Shown piece after piece: positions 46,086-58,498 of a stretch of DNA of 64,000 nt; the first letter of the stretch is position 1; every line of letters begins with the position of its first letter. Source of the DNA: Taxillus chinensis. Taxonomy: Eukaryota; Streptophyta; Magnoliopsida; Santalales; Loranthaceae. The translations under genes and the position numbers were made by a program. The DNA is taken from assembly GCA_023512835.1 (NCBI GenBank), contig CM042090.1, positions 11,625,343 to 11,689,342 of the forward strand. The letters run 5' to 3'. The notes beneath the pieces were generated by a model. It searched no databases. It was given only the letters and a program-made list of their open reading frames with translations, and had not been told where the DNA came from.

Positions 46086-47304
46086 AATTAAAAAATTATA
46101 TTAAAATAGCATAGATCGGAGATGTTCTATGCGAATTAGTGAGATTTGGACTTATCGTTTCTAAATCAATAATAAAAATAAAGTTTAATATATAATTTAT
46201 TTGAACTACGTGAACGTGCTCAAATAAACAATAATAGAATTGAGCCATGTGACACAGCAAAGCAGCCGGCATGACATGGGTGGGTGGTCATCACGGAAGG
46301 TCCATCATCATTGCGAAATCCAAACAGCAGCCCAAACAGAATCGATTTCACAAACAGCTTCCGCCCTTCTAGATTAGCCAACACGAATCCGATCCAACCT
46401 TCTAGATTTGACCAACAAAATATTTTAGGCGGCCCTTTTGACCAAACTGCTGCCGCCCCGGTCAACACCAGACATCCCAGCGCCAGCACCCCCGCGTTGA
46501 ATTTGGAGCCCCACCCACACCCAGTCGTCATAAATGTTTTTTACGATTAATTCGTGTTTTGAGTTTAGCGCATCTACATTAAATTCTTTATTTTATATGT
46601 ATTTTTTTTTAGTTTGAAGAGTTAGTTTAATAAAAATATTTTAAAATTATACTTTTTAAATTTTCTATTCTAACAAAAAATTTAATAAAATAAATAGTAA
46701 CTTTTTAAATTTAACAAAATACTATTCATTCTCTATTTATTAAAATATTATATTTTCTCTTATCATATTTATTTTTCATTTTTTTTCTTTTCACATTTAC
46801 TTTCTCATTTAAAAGAATAAAAAAATATTTAAAAAATAATATTTTAATTAATAAAATGATTAAAATAGAGCAACTAAAAAGTATGATTGAGTTGTTAAAA
46901 TAGAAAAGATATATTTTGATTATTTTAAAAAGCGAAATATGGAGAGAGTAGATAGGGATAAATCATAAATGCATCCCCCCTTTTTATAAATTATAACGTT
47001 TCCTTTTTATCTGCCTCTTCGGTGTCCCATCTTTTTTAAATTTGTATTTATTTGACCGAACAATTATTTTCTACCCCACAACGTCACCAGATTGGTTTCG
47101 GGTTTTGGCTTGCCGGGCTTCGTTCGCTTTCGTTTTTCTTCTCCACGCCCCTCGCCGTGTCCCGCAACGCAACTATCTCATCAACGTCCCTGCTTAAGGG
47201 CGATGTGATTTTTCTTCATTTTCGAGGCTTAACGGCTCTCTAAATAATAATGGCGATGATGATGGTATTGTTATTTGCATGATTCCTATTTTCTACTCCC
47301 GTGG
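46086..47304. other. Intergenic DNA and 5' region of the At3g27390-like gene
   Basis: 46220-46540 is a GC-richer patch with open frames on both strands and no family motif. 46600-46950 is AT-rich with mirrored words (agtttgaagagttagttt against aactaaaaagtatgattgag), probably a MITE. 47050-47300 is CT/GC-rich and is the likely promoter/5' UTR of the gene that follows. Confidence 0.4.
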
Positions 47305-50265
47305 ATGAACATGGACCACACTCTTCAGAGCTGGTTAAAGATCACCTATGTGGTTTTTGCATTTCTATCTGCTCTCCTCCTCGGCGCACTTAAAGGTCTC
47401 TGCTCATGTTTTTCAACTTTCCCAATTCGATGTTGTGCATTCTTTTGGGTACCAATTCTTTACTTTGTTTTGGTGGGTTCTTGCTGTTGTGCCTTGCAGG
47501 TTTACTGGTTGGTCCGATCGCTGGTTTAATTATTATTACAGGCAACCTCTCTGTGATTGTAGCACTCTTCCCTGCCCACGTCGCCTGGACCGTCTACACA
47601 CTAGTCAAGTAACAAATTACGGCCTTTTTCGAATTTCCTTTTAATTTTACAATATCTATAATTTGTTTTTAAGGCTTTTGGGAATATGGGTTGTTATGTT
47701 TTATGTCTTTTTAATATATATATATATATTATGTATTTGAATCACTGCAGAACCAATAGGTTAGATGCTCCACTAAAAGTAGCGCTGCTGTTTGCTCTGC
47801 CTGCTCTGTTCGCCCTTTGGTTGGGGCTGAGCATAGCCGGCAGTGTCCTTGTGGGTGTGGGTTACGGCTTCTTCGCTCCCTGGGTCTCTGCCTTCGAGGC
47901 CTTCAGACAAGAAAATGAAATCATGAAGTTCTTGCATTGCATTGTGGTAATTTTCTCAATTTTGTCAAATTGTTCTATTAGCTAGTTTGAGGGGGGAAAA
48001 ACTTGAACGTGCCTCTGATAGGATGGAACATGGGGAACTATTAAAGGAAGTTGTACAATAGTTCGAGATTTTGCGGATATATGCTTCCATTCATACCCAG
48101 TCTACTTGGAGGAGCTGCGGGAAAGCTCTACTTCGAATGAGCTTCATACCCTTCGGTAACTGATATCATGACCCTATTTTAATTGGTAATTATGGGTATA
48201 TTTGGTTGCCTGTTATCATTTTTGAAATGTAATAGTTATTTCGAAAACAACAAGATTGAATGAACTATTTTAATTGACATCATGATCCTATTTAAGTTGT
48301 TCAGTAACTTTCATTATTTTCAGTTTTCAACTTTTTCTATCCGAAAATAACTTTCACATTTTTTAAACGAAAATAGAAAACTAAACAACCAAACATGTCC
48401 TATAGCATTCATAAATTCATAAATTGGGTAACTAAAAGAGGCTGAAGGTTTTTTTTTTTTTTTTTTTTTTTTGAGTGCAATAATGTATGGTGGCGTGTGC
48501 AGGTTGATCCATGTCCCTGGGTGTATTGTCGTGGGACTGATGGGTCTAATTGTAGAGATCCCTCTCTACACTGCCATTGCAGTAGTAAAGAGTCCCTATC
48601 TTCTGTTCAAGGGTTGGCAGCGATTAATTCACGACCTCATTAGCCGTGAAGGCCCATTTCTTGAGACAGCTTGTGTCCCCATTGCCGGGTTGGCAATCCT
48701 CTTGTGGCCTATTGTTGTTATTGCGAGTGTCTTGATGGCTATTTTCTCAAGCTTCTTCGTAGGATTGTATGGTGCGGTTGTTGTTTATCAGGTCTGCACC
48801 TGCAATTTTCAGCGTTAGTTCAGTTGGTGTTTTGTATATGCATAAAGCCTTCTTAGCTTTGTCTGAATGGTTAACATTTCTGTGGAGACACAGGAAAGGT
48901 CTTTCCGGAGAGGCATTGCCTATGTGATTGCAATGGTAGCAGAGTTTGATGAGTACACAAATGATTGGCTCTATCTCCGTGAGGGGTCTATTCTCCCCAA
49001 GTAATGTTTTCTCTACTGTTTCTAGTCATTCTTTCTTCTTATATTGGAACATGTTCACTCTTCATTTTTGAGAATAACAGCGGAAATATTGTACTTTTTT
49101 TCACAGCCAGGCCCCGATATCGAATGAAGAAGGTTCCCCATTCTAGGGAGTTTTCTGTTGGGGGAAGCTACAAAACTGGTGCAAGAATTCGCGCTACCTC
49201 TAATGAAGTGCCTCCAATGCTTGTGCCGAGCTTGGGCCCATCACGATCGGTCAGGGAAGCTATACAAGAAGTCAAATTAGTGCAGGTATATTCATTCATA
49301 GACTGAAGCAAATTGTTGGAGTACGCACCCCTTTGAACTCAAAATAAGTCATCGTTATTTAGATGAATGATACAGTTTCTTTTACGTTAACTCAAATGGG
49401 CACATACAGATATGGGGAAATATGATTAAATCCTGCGAGATGAGGGGAAAGGAGTTGTTAACTTCAAATGTAATAACGAAGACCGACCTCCAGGAATGGC
49501 TGAAACCAAAGAATACCAACGAATCATCCATTATTGGTGTTGGCTTACCATGCTTTTCCTTGCTTCAGACTCTCCTTTGTTCGATCAAAGCCGGATCAGG
49601 GGGTATACTGCTCTTTGATGATTTTGAGATTACACATTTAAACAGACCACAGGACAGATTGTTGGACTGGTTTTTCTATCCTGTCTTGGTCTTAAAGGAG
49701 CAGATCAAGGCCTTAAATTTAACGGAGTGTGAGGTTAGGTTCCTGGAGAAATTAGTACTCTCTGGAAGCAACGCACAGCGCATGGGGAGCTTGGAAAATG
49801 GAAGTTGGGTGCCACAGGATGCTCTTAGAGCTGCTCAAATTCAAGGCATCAGCAGAAGGTATGAAGCACCATCTCACTAGTTTTTTACTGAACCTCCCTG
49901 TTTTTCAAATCCCTTGTGCCAAACAAATCCTCTGAAAAATGCATTGGTATGTAAATCATATGAACTGAAGCATGAAGGAATCCACTAATTCTGATTAACA
50001 GAAAAATTGTATCCTTTGGCATTCAGGCCCACTTTCTTTGACTGAAAAAAATTAAACAAATGAACTAACGAACCTGATAAGAGATTAAATTGGCAGGATG
50101 ATGGGGATGACGCGAAGTGTTTCCAAATTTCCAACGTTCCGTAGAAAATACCGCCAGATCATAAAGAGCTTGATTCTGTATTCTTCTTCTGCTTCTTCAT
50201 CTTCACAGAAGCAAGGCTCCATCAACGGCTCTATTAGATCAGTTGCCTCAGTCGAAATTGTTTAG
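47305..50265 (+). CDS. Plant polytopic membrane protein, At3g27390 family
   Basis: Nine exons join in frame to 572 aa: 47305-47395, 47500-47608, 47751-47946, 48022-48155, 48503-48791, 48894-49000, 49111-49285, 49410-49858, 50097-50265. The N-terminal half has strongly hydrophobic stretches (about residues 12-30, 32-60, 72-105, 180-205 and 240-275). It carries family landmarks GNLSVI.ALFPAH, DGTWGTIKGSCTIVRDFADICFHSY (read in parts), SPYLLFKGWQRLIHDL.SREGPFLET and CVPIAGLAILLWP. The C-terminal half is soluble and ends in a Ser-rich tail after SVSKFPTFRRKYRQI. The family is plant-specific, predicted to sit in a membrane, and has no established biochemical function. The Met at 47305 is preferred because the hydrophobic start follows it; an in-frame Met at 47275 would add 10 residues. 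Intron 4 holds a MITE and a long T-run. Confidence 0.93.
48194..48400. mobile_element. Foldback MITE, family A, in intron 4 of the membrane-protein gene
   Basis: Ends gggtatatttggttgcctg and ..aacaaccaaacatgtcc are near-perfect inverted repeats flanked by tat on both sides (3-bp target duplication, as in PIF/Harbinger-type MITEs). This is the best-preserved copy of the family that also occurs at 16043, 19225 and 23385. Confidence 0.75.
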
Positions 50266-50394
50266 GATTTTTATGACTTATTTTTATTTTTCATTTTATA
50301 TTTTTTTGTTGAGTGTTATGTATATGTTGAGCTTCTACCCAGTATTTTAACAGACAAGTTTATTTGTAAATATTATGTTTGTTTGTTTGTTTTT

Positions 50395-50622
50395 TTCCCA
50401 TTTCACCCTATTCCTCGCTGTAGGAGAAAGTTCGGTTGTTGTAGAGTTTGTGTTCTGCTTTTAATGGTCTACCCAAATAAAATTTGTTCTGATTCATAAT
50501 ATATTTCAATGTATTTAGATTTTATTGAAGTTGGAGAGAAGGGTAAGAATAAGACTTATAGGCAATAATTGTGCAATCTACATTGATGCCAGATTGGCTT
50601 AATGTTTTTATTTTAAATAGGT
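50395..50622. repeat. Dispersed repeat C, copy 2
   Basis: Matches 22402-22625 (attcctcgctgtagga.aaagttcggttgttg, aataaaatttgtt.tgattc, gagagaagggtaagaataag). Starts about 130 bp after the stop codon of the membrane-protein gene. Confidence 0.75.
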
Positions 50623-50769
50623 TAATGAAAAAGCTGCGCCGAATTGTTTTATTTCAAAAGCACTTTTCTGTTTTTAATACAAAATATGGTGTGTTTTTAA
50701 TACAAAATATGGTGGGTAGAGTTAATTTTTGTTGTTTGGTTGATATTTTTGGTATGTAATCTTTGGCAT

Positions 50770-51480
50770 GTAACCGATGATATGGGGTATTTTTGGTATC
50801 CACCAAAATCAGAATCAGAATAATCGATAATCTCTAACTGATTGGATTTTTTTATGTGAACATGTATTCTTTTGTTCTCTATAAATATCGAAAGACTCGT
50901 TTGACTGTTTTCCAATGATTCATTCTTGGATCATTTAAATATCTCTTTAACAACCCAATAATGAATATAATATTCGAACGTGTACAAACCTGTGCATATA
51001 TTAAACTCCCTATTGCTTAAATATAAGGAATCTTTTGCATCTCTTTAGTCTCAAAGTCATTTTTCGGGACATTGACTTAAAGTAAAGTTATTTTTCTTAG
51101 ATATAGGAGTATCATCTGATTTACAATTCTACATGCCAAATCTTGTAAGTACCTTTTCAATATAACTTTTTTGTAACAATCTAAGAATATCCTGAAAGCG
51201 AATGTATTTGGATTCCTAATACAAAAAAATCATTACTAAGATCTTTCATCTCAAAATTTGGTGTTAGAAATCTTTTGGTCTCATGTGATATACTAATGTC
51301 ATTACTAGCTAGCAGTATGTCATTGACATATAAAACTAGGAAAATATGCTTACTCGATGACAACTTGATGAAACTTGTGATAATATTAACAAGACGCCTT
51401 CTTAAGCTTATAAATAGATTTCTTTAATTTGCAAATCACTTGCTTTGAGTCTCTTGACACAAAGGTCTTTGGTTGTATCA
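50770..51480 (-). mobile_element. Decayed Ty1/copia RT/RNase H fragment
   Basis: On the minus strand, 51363-51181 reads HIFLVLYVNDILLASNDIS, the catalytic RT core with YVND in place of YVDD, followed by FEMKDLS and FVLGIQIH, both diagnostic of copia. Then 50850-50760 gives IDYSDSDFGGYQKYPISS, the RNase H motif. Frames are broken. It belongs to a different copia lineage from the two copies at the left edge. Confidence 0.85.
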
Positions 51481-52870
51481 TATATATCGTTTATTCAATG
51501 TAACTTATATCATTGCACCATATATTTTGATGTAACTTAAGATCAAAAATATGCTGCCAATGCCATTATAGTTTTGAAAGAGACTTTCGAAGAAATTGAA
51601 GAGAAAGTCTTTGTATAATCAATGTCTTACTTTTACTTTTTGCTGTTAGTGTTAAATTATAACAACAGACACCTAACCATTTTTTCATAAATTTATATTT
51701 TTAAATTACTTTTTGCTTTCCTATATAAATGATATACCACAATAAATTCCCTAAATCACTCTTTATATCATTAAAATAATATTTTATACTACTTTTTAAT
51801 TTAATAATAATTTTTTATAATTTAATATGAAATAAAAGTAAATGTTATGAAAAATGTGAAAGAGAGAGGTGAGAAAAATTTTCTATATATAATTTAATAA
51901 TTATAGGGAGTAAATAGTGATTTTTAATGAACAAATCCCATTAAATTATATATAAATTTTTTATATATAATTTAATAATTATAGGTAAAAGAAATACATT
52001 GCAAAACAATGTACAAATCCCATAAAGAAACTTAAATATAAGGTATTTGCTGTGAGAATGATTTTATGATTTTTTAATTTTTTTTCCCTAAATATATGAA
52101 AATGGATTTCTATAAGGAATCTGCTACTAGTGCTCTTAATCGAAGATATCAAATCACTTGAAAAAACCTGATTATTTATTTATTTACAATTAAATAAATT
52201 CTGCTATATCAAAATCAACAAATCAATTCGGTAACATCCCAAAAATCAGATATACATTCACCAAAAATTCCAAGAAAAAACCCAAAAACAAAACTTGATA
52301 TTAAAACAATTAGAAGACATTCACCGAAAATCCCTAAAACAAAACTCGACATGCGAATAAGAATTTGCCGAAAATCCAAAACAGAACTTGATGATTTGAC
52401 ACCAATTGTAGGATTAAATCTTATAATCCAAAAACTAAACCTCATGTCAAAACATCAAGAACGAAAACAAATCAAGGCATAGCTGATTCGGCCATGATCG
52501 TGGATGAATAATTTTAAGCCCACGATCCAATACACTTGGTTTTTTGTGGAGGATAATCCTCTCTCTATCTATTGATGGGATGTAGATAGTATTATTGCAT
52601 TGCGTACGAGATGAGAACTACTGTGTATATATAAATATAAAAGTTAATTTTTAATTAACTTTTTATTATTTATAATTAAACTCATTAGCTAATAAAAATA
52701 ATAAATTAGTCTCTGCACATTAACACTTATATTTTTATTAGATGCATTTAAGTCCATTAAATTATAAACCTTATCAATTTGCTTTTAATTGGACTTATTA
52801 AAAATATGATAGTCCTGCCATCAATGTACACTAATACACATATAACCCATATAATTTTTTAAATCCAATA
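51481..52870 (-). other. Repeat-rich DNA, possible copia 5' end
   Basis: No gene. 51880-52000 has a tandem repeat of aaattttctatatataatttaataattatagg. On the minus strand at about 52420-52390, a tacaattggtgtcaaatcatcaag string resembles sequence that follows a copia 5' LTR, and 52480-52860 could then be LTR; no second LTR was seen, so this is tentative. Confidence 0.3.
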
Positions 52871-53371
52871 GGTTGAGGCATGATCCTTATATAGTGGATC
52901 ATTCGTATAATGCAGTTGTTGTTGGGGTATGAGATGCAGGGCTTAGAGTGGCCATAGGACTATCTGAGCACGGGTTCAACATGGCTTGCATTAACAACCT
53001 TTTTCCAACTCGTTCACACAATGTTGTTGCTTAGGTATGGCAGTCACTCTTAGCTTTTATTAGTAGATTCTGCCAGTCATGCATAGTACAAGTATTATTG
53101 CCTTGTTATAATTAATGCTTCTATGTGGTTTTAAAAACCTGTACATGTCACTGTGATAGTTCATGTGGATATATTATTTTTTTGCCTTGTTATGTGGATA
53201 CAGTTTGGAATGCAAATATGCATATTCTTAAGAATTAAAATGCTTCAGCAGCGTCTCATGTGGGGTGTATTATCTAGTTTAGAAATTTAATTTGTGCAAA
53301 CATTATCATAAGTGTTTATCCCCATATCATCTATCTCGCCCGTCATGGTCCTAGCATTATGCATTCATAAG
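52871..53371 (+). pseudogene. SDH1 exon 2 and intron 2 fragment, broken copy
   Basis: Matches 29005-29172 plus about 335 bp of the following intron. The FAD-binding GAGGAG motif is destroyed (ggggtatgagatgcag carries a stop) and the terminal Gln codon before the donor has become tag. The SDH1 match stops at 53371, right after gcattcataag. Confidence 0.93.
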
Positions 53372-54374
53372 GTGGACGAGTCACTGGAAAAGTAGAGAGA
53401 GGAGAGAGCTTCTCCATATTTAGTGTGTGCTTTTTCTTCTTTGTTCTTCTTCTTGTCTTGCTTCTTGTTATTCTTGTCTCGTCTTCTTATTGTTCTTTTT
53501 CTTGTAAGTTATTTAGGCTTTTTTTCCTTGATTGATACTTCAAGTAAACTTTAAGTGCTGTGGCATACATAGACTGAGTAGTAGAGTAAGAAAAAACCAA
53601 ATTAATCAAACCCAAATAAATAAGACAGATTTTACTTAAATAAAAAAAATGCACGTGCGTAGGTAGGTTTTACTTAGTAGAGCAATGCGCATTTGCGCAC
53701 TAAGGACTAGAGGCCAGCCCACCGACGCATCAAAGCCTTAGCCGCATACGATTCATACAAATTCCAGAGTCTCCATCTCCAATCTAGTGTCCCTCCAGAT
53801 CTTTCAAACTCGATTCATCTTCTTCTCCGACGCAAGCAAGTCGATTTCCGATCCACGGCTTGTGAGACGCAAGGTAATTTGATTTTTAAATGTTGCAGAT
53901 TTTTGTTTTTTTGGTGATCTATATAATGTTGTAGATGTTGATATTGAATATTGTGTGAACTGTGATCAACAACTTTCTTCGATGACAGTAGGAAAAACCA
54001 GATTTCTTGTATCCGCTGTGTGGACTGCGTTTTTTTTTTTAACAGGTGAAGATTTTCCTTTTTATTTTTTTTTAATGGGTAAAACTTCTCAAATGTTAAA
54101 GAGTAGACCTTGGCATTGGTTTTTCTTCGGTTCTGTAATTCAGGAATTTTAGTCCAAAAATCAATTCGTAGACTGTGTTTTTCTTGCAAAAGTTTGATCT
54201 TACTGAAATTATTTTGCCATATACCATCAAGATTTGCATTATATGTGTGTGTTTTTTTTATGCACATTTACGTGGAAAAAAAATTACAAGTCAAATTATA
54301 TTTTATACCTGCAGCCTGCCTGCCTGCCTGCCTACGGGTCTCAATTATTTTTTATGTTATATTAAATCTTTTTA
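53372..54374 (+). other. Probable 5' part of the hAT element
   Basis: A GC-richer leader-like block (53690-53870) ends in a good splice donor (gcaag then gtaattt) and is followed by T-rich, intron-like sequence up to the BED finger at about 54385. Before it is a tct/ttctt-rich stretch (53430-53520). No terminal inverted repeat was fixed. Confidence 0.35.
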
Positions 54375-56775
54375 ACATTTAGATTATGCAGCAAATACAA
54401 AAAATTGTGGGGCTAGTATATTATGGGGGCATGTGTATCGTAAATGTAAAAAAAATCCTTTAAGTGAATGGGTGGAAGAGAATAAGAAGAAGCAAGCATC
54501 AATACTACAATTTACTAAGTCTACTCCATCGAATATGGAGGAGGAGGTAGCTTCAAGTGGTCAAGTTTTGAAGTTTAGTGAAAAAGTTGTTAGAGTAGAA
54601 ATAGCAGCATACTTAGTTTTAGATGAGCTATCCTTTAGACATGTGGATGGAAAAGGGTTCCAGAAACTCATTGATAGAGACATTTATCAAATGTTTTTAG
54701 ATGAAAAACAATTGAGGAAAGTACTACATGATACTCGATTATCTTTGACAACCGATTATTGGACATCGATACAAAATATTAATTATTTATGTTTGACTGC
54801 TCATTGGATTGATCTCAACTGGAAAATGCAAAAGATTGTTAATTTTGTTCAAGTTCCAAGTCACAAGGGTGACATGGTTGAAAAAGAGTTGATAAATTAT
54901 TTGAATGATTGAGAAATCACCAAAGTCTTTGCTATAATGGTTGATAATACTTCTTTTAATAGTGTTACTTTGAATGTGGTGAAAGAATTTCTCTTTGAAA
55001 AGAAAGATGGTCTAGTATTGAAAGGTGAATTTTTTCATATGAGATGTTTTTTTTTAATAAGTAAGACGAATTCTATTAGAGAAAGATTGCATATAAGAAG
55101 TGCACGAAGAGCAAACTTATAGTTAGTCCTCCAAAGAGCAAAAAAAATGACAGAGAGCTTCATAGCAGCCCGCTCTCAATCATCAAATACGCGCGTTGTG
55201 CTTGCGCCAAAGACTCCCCAAAATGCAATGAGGTACAACTTGTCAGATCACTGAGCACCGCCTCACACCCCTAGCTAACACTTAAACAGTGCTCAAAGGG
55301 ACGAAGGCATCACTCATGGGAGGCCAAACAAATCCAAGACCATATCTCACAATCCCCTAGTGTAAAGACAATGAAGGAACAGATGGTCCATGTACTCCGT
55401 GGAAGCCTTACACGTATAATACCGGCTAACAAGAGCAAAACCCCTCTGCCTCAAATGATCAGTAGTTAGAATTTTGCCCAAGATCGTGATCAAAGCAAAG
55501 AAAGCTATACTAGTTGGAACCTTTGCCTTTCATACACTGCTAAAGAAAGCTCGCAATTTGGATAGACGCGAGAAGGGAGTGAAAACTCTAGACTTGATAG
55601 CCGTGCTCCCGATTGGGGCGCTAACAAATCCTCTCTCGCATCAGGCCTTGCAGGGAGAGCTGAATACAACATGTCAAAAAAAGAGGAACAACTTTCAACT
55701 CCCAATCCTGTGTATCGCGCAAAAAAGTCACCTCCCATTGCATGATAGGACCTTGACGATAATGAACATCGGCTACAAAAGCATCTGGAGAACACGCAAG
55801 CTGATACAACTTTGGGTAAACAAGCTTCAAGGGAGAATCACTGCACCAAACATGTGATGTTGTGAGTGAACAAGCTTTCATATGAGATGTTATGCTCATA
55901 TTTTGAATTTGATTGTGAGTGATGGCTTGAAGGAGTTGAATGATTCTATTTCAAGTATTCAAAATATAGTGAGATATGTAAGGTTTTCACCTTCTAGATT
56001 GAAACGATTTAAGGATCTTTGTGTAGATGTCAACATTGAATCCAAAGCATCATTATACCTAGATGTGATTACTAGGCGGAATTCCACCTACGTAATGTTA
56101 GAAGCTGCATTCAAGTTTTAGAAGGCTTTCAAGAATCTAGAAGGGGATGCTAATTATACAAAGTACTTCGAGGAAGAAAAAAAAGCGGAAAGAAAATAGA
56201 TGACCCTCCTATGGTTGCAGATTGGGAGCAAGCTGAGGTGTTTGTGAAGTTGTTGAAAACATTTTATGACTTTACTTTGAAATTCAGCAGAATTGATAAT
56301 AAGAAACATTTTATCCCACTATTGCTGAAGAATTGATAATAAAAATTGAAAAAATGTTGCAATTATTGTATACTTTTTACAAGGAGGCTAATTCTTCTCC
56401 TCTTCCAACTTCTCAACCACCAAGCCAAAAAATTTTGCCAACGAGTTCAAGTTAATGTTCTAATTTTTTTCGCATCAAAGATAGATTTGTTGTTGATGAA
56501 GAAGATACTAATGATTCAAATAATTACTTAACTGATTGGTGCAAAAAAACTAACAGAAGACCATTTTGATATTCTAAAATGGCAGAAAGAAGTTGAATTA
56601 GGTATAAGATTGTGCAACTTATAGCAAAAGATGTGTTGGCTGTCTAAGTGTCTACCGTTGCTTTTGAATCAGTATTTTCTTTGGGAGGACGAATACTTGA
56701 TCCATTTAGAAGTTTCTTGTCCCCGAAGATGGGAAAGCTTTGGTTTGCATGAAAAACTGGTTAACTTGTGAGGAA
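54375..56775 (+). pseudogene. hAT-superfamily transposase, dead and split by a LINE
   Basis: hAT transposases cut and paste DNA elements. Visible in order: remains of a BED zinc finger (NCGASILWGHVYRKCKKNP, 54390-54450); the central region with LTTDYWTS near 54750 and FAIMVDNTSFNSV near 54940 (family motif T.D.WTS..N); RCYAHILNLIVSDGL (55885-55925), a decayed C.aHilNLiv motif; and a C-terminal hATC dimerisation stretch at about 56630-56760 (VSTVAFESVFSLGGRILDPF). A stop at 54910, several further stops and shifts, and an 830-bp LINE insert at 55047-55880 make it nonfunctional. It resembles the plant RICESLEEPER-type zinc-finger BED group. Confidence 0.9.
55047..55880 (-). mobile_element. 5'-truncated L1-type LINE inside the hAT pseudogene
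   Basis: Flanked by the identical 16-mer tttcatatgagatgtt on both sides (left about 55035-55050, right about 55876-55891), a target-site duplication of the length LINEs make. The insert starts on the plus strand with a T-run (poly-A on the minus strand), and the minus strand matches the LINE tails at 36197-37085 and 7412-7880. Removing it restores a continuous hAT reading across HMRC.AHIL. Confidence 0.9.
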
Positions 56776-58498
56776 TATAGTACTTAGATAGTACATGGAA
56801 GAGATTGATACATTAGAAATAAAAACCTCTTTGGAAGTTGCACCTGGTAATGTGTTTAATTTTTTAAAAATCTTTTCTTGCGTTTTGTCTTATTTTTCAG
56901 TAATGAGTTTTGGACCTTTTGTGTTTAATTTATATTTTTTATGCAGCTGATGGGTCAGGCAGTGCAGGCCGTGCAACTACAACATATATTTAATAAATTT
57001 TCTCAGTTCGCACTACACAGGACAGTAGGTATATGAGGTTTCTGTTCTTGTTTTTTGTCTCACATGTTTTCTGTTTGGGACAGCAGTTATATGAGGTTTA
57101 TTTTCTGTTTATGATGCTTGTTTTCTGTTCTCACATATTTAAAACCACCCAGGCATGCACCCACAACCACCATTGCTTGTATATAAATAGTAAGCATATT
57201 ATTACATTTTATTTGAATATGGGGCCGTGGGGCTCCTATGGGATTTGGCACCTTAGGACAGTAACCATATTACTACATTTTATTTTCTGGGATTTGGGAC
57301 CCTTAGGACAGCAAGCATTTGTGGGATTTGGGCTCTAGTGGTGAATGTAAAATGCTACAGAATGTTGGAGATTAATAAATAATATTACTACATTTTATTT
57401 CCGTAAATTTTGTTTCAAAATGCAGAATACAGTTGTGAGTGTGGCAGTTGGCATAGTGTAGAGTAAGGGTAAGCTGTGAAGTATGGAGGCATGGAGCTGT
57501 GGAGGTGGAGTTGAATTTTAATTTCTTTTAAAAAAACCATCGAACATGTTGTATGGCAATTTCGTAACTTGCATCTGGATGTGGCAGTTGATTATGGGTT
57601 TATTTATTATGGGGTTATGATGAAAACAACAGAAAAAACTTATATTTGTAAGCTATCAAATGTCATATGTATTATTATATTTAACTTTTTTTATTTCTTA
57701 TTTTAGAACTTGAATCTGGGAATAATTCTTGCTTGTGACAGCCTGTCGGTCGACAGAAAAGCTCATGGCCGGTTTATGTGGGTTAACCCGACCAACCCGA
57801 TTAAACTATTAGTTAGGTCAACCAATTTTTTTTTGTTGGTTGGGCGGTTAGCCAACCCGCCCAACTCGACTGAGAATCAAAATTCAGTTTATGTCAGCTG
57901 GTTGAACTCATCTTACTTGACTGACGATTATTTCTAGTCTTGGGCTCATTAGGAAAACGGCTTCAGTTCTCGATCAGTTTGTATATGAATAACTAAGTCT
58001 TTTCTCCAACGTCAAGTTCTTGACTAGAGGTGTGCTTCCCACATTTAATCGGGTTGGCATGATTGAACTCTAAAGGTACTCCTATCGATCTCTCGCACGA
58101 ACTGCCTTGGAGCCTGTTCTGTCCGCACCAATTATGTTTTTCATCTTACTCCTCAAGTAGCACAGTTCTTTTGATCATGCTACCTGAGAGAAGTTTACTA
58201 GCACCACACTGCTCGGGGTGTGACATCCTTCCCCACTTGATTCTCTTAATGTCTTTATTGTGTTGTCAAGATGAGCTCGGAAGAACCAAAATCGTTTGAC
58301 GTATTGCTTACGATTTTCTTTTGCTAACTTTATGTTGCTCCTTGGGTACTCGAGCGAGAGTGGACTCGATGTGTACCTTCCTTAGTTGACCCACCTTTCT
58401 TATGGGCTCCATCCCTATTCGGGTATTGAGGACCACGCCTATTGCGAGAGTGTCTCCTGACAATGCAACTCTGTCCCTTCATCTTGGGTGCTCCACCT
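56776..58498. other. 3' flank of the hAT element and unassigned repeats
   Basis: 57000-57110 repeats a unit around acag.agttatatgaggttt.ttttctgtt. 57700-57930 is rich in ggttaacccgaccaacccg-type words in both orientations, a style common near ends of plant DNA elements. 58020-58490 is GC-richer with no readable family motif and may be retroelement-derived. Confidence 0.35.
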
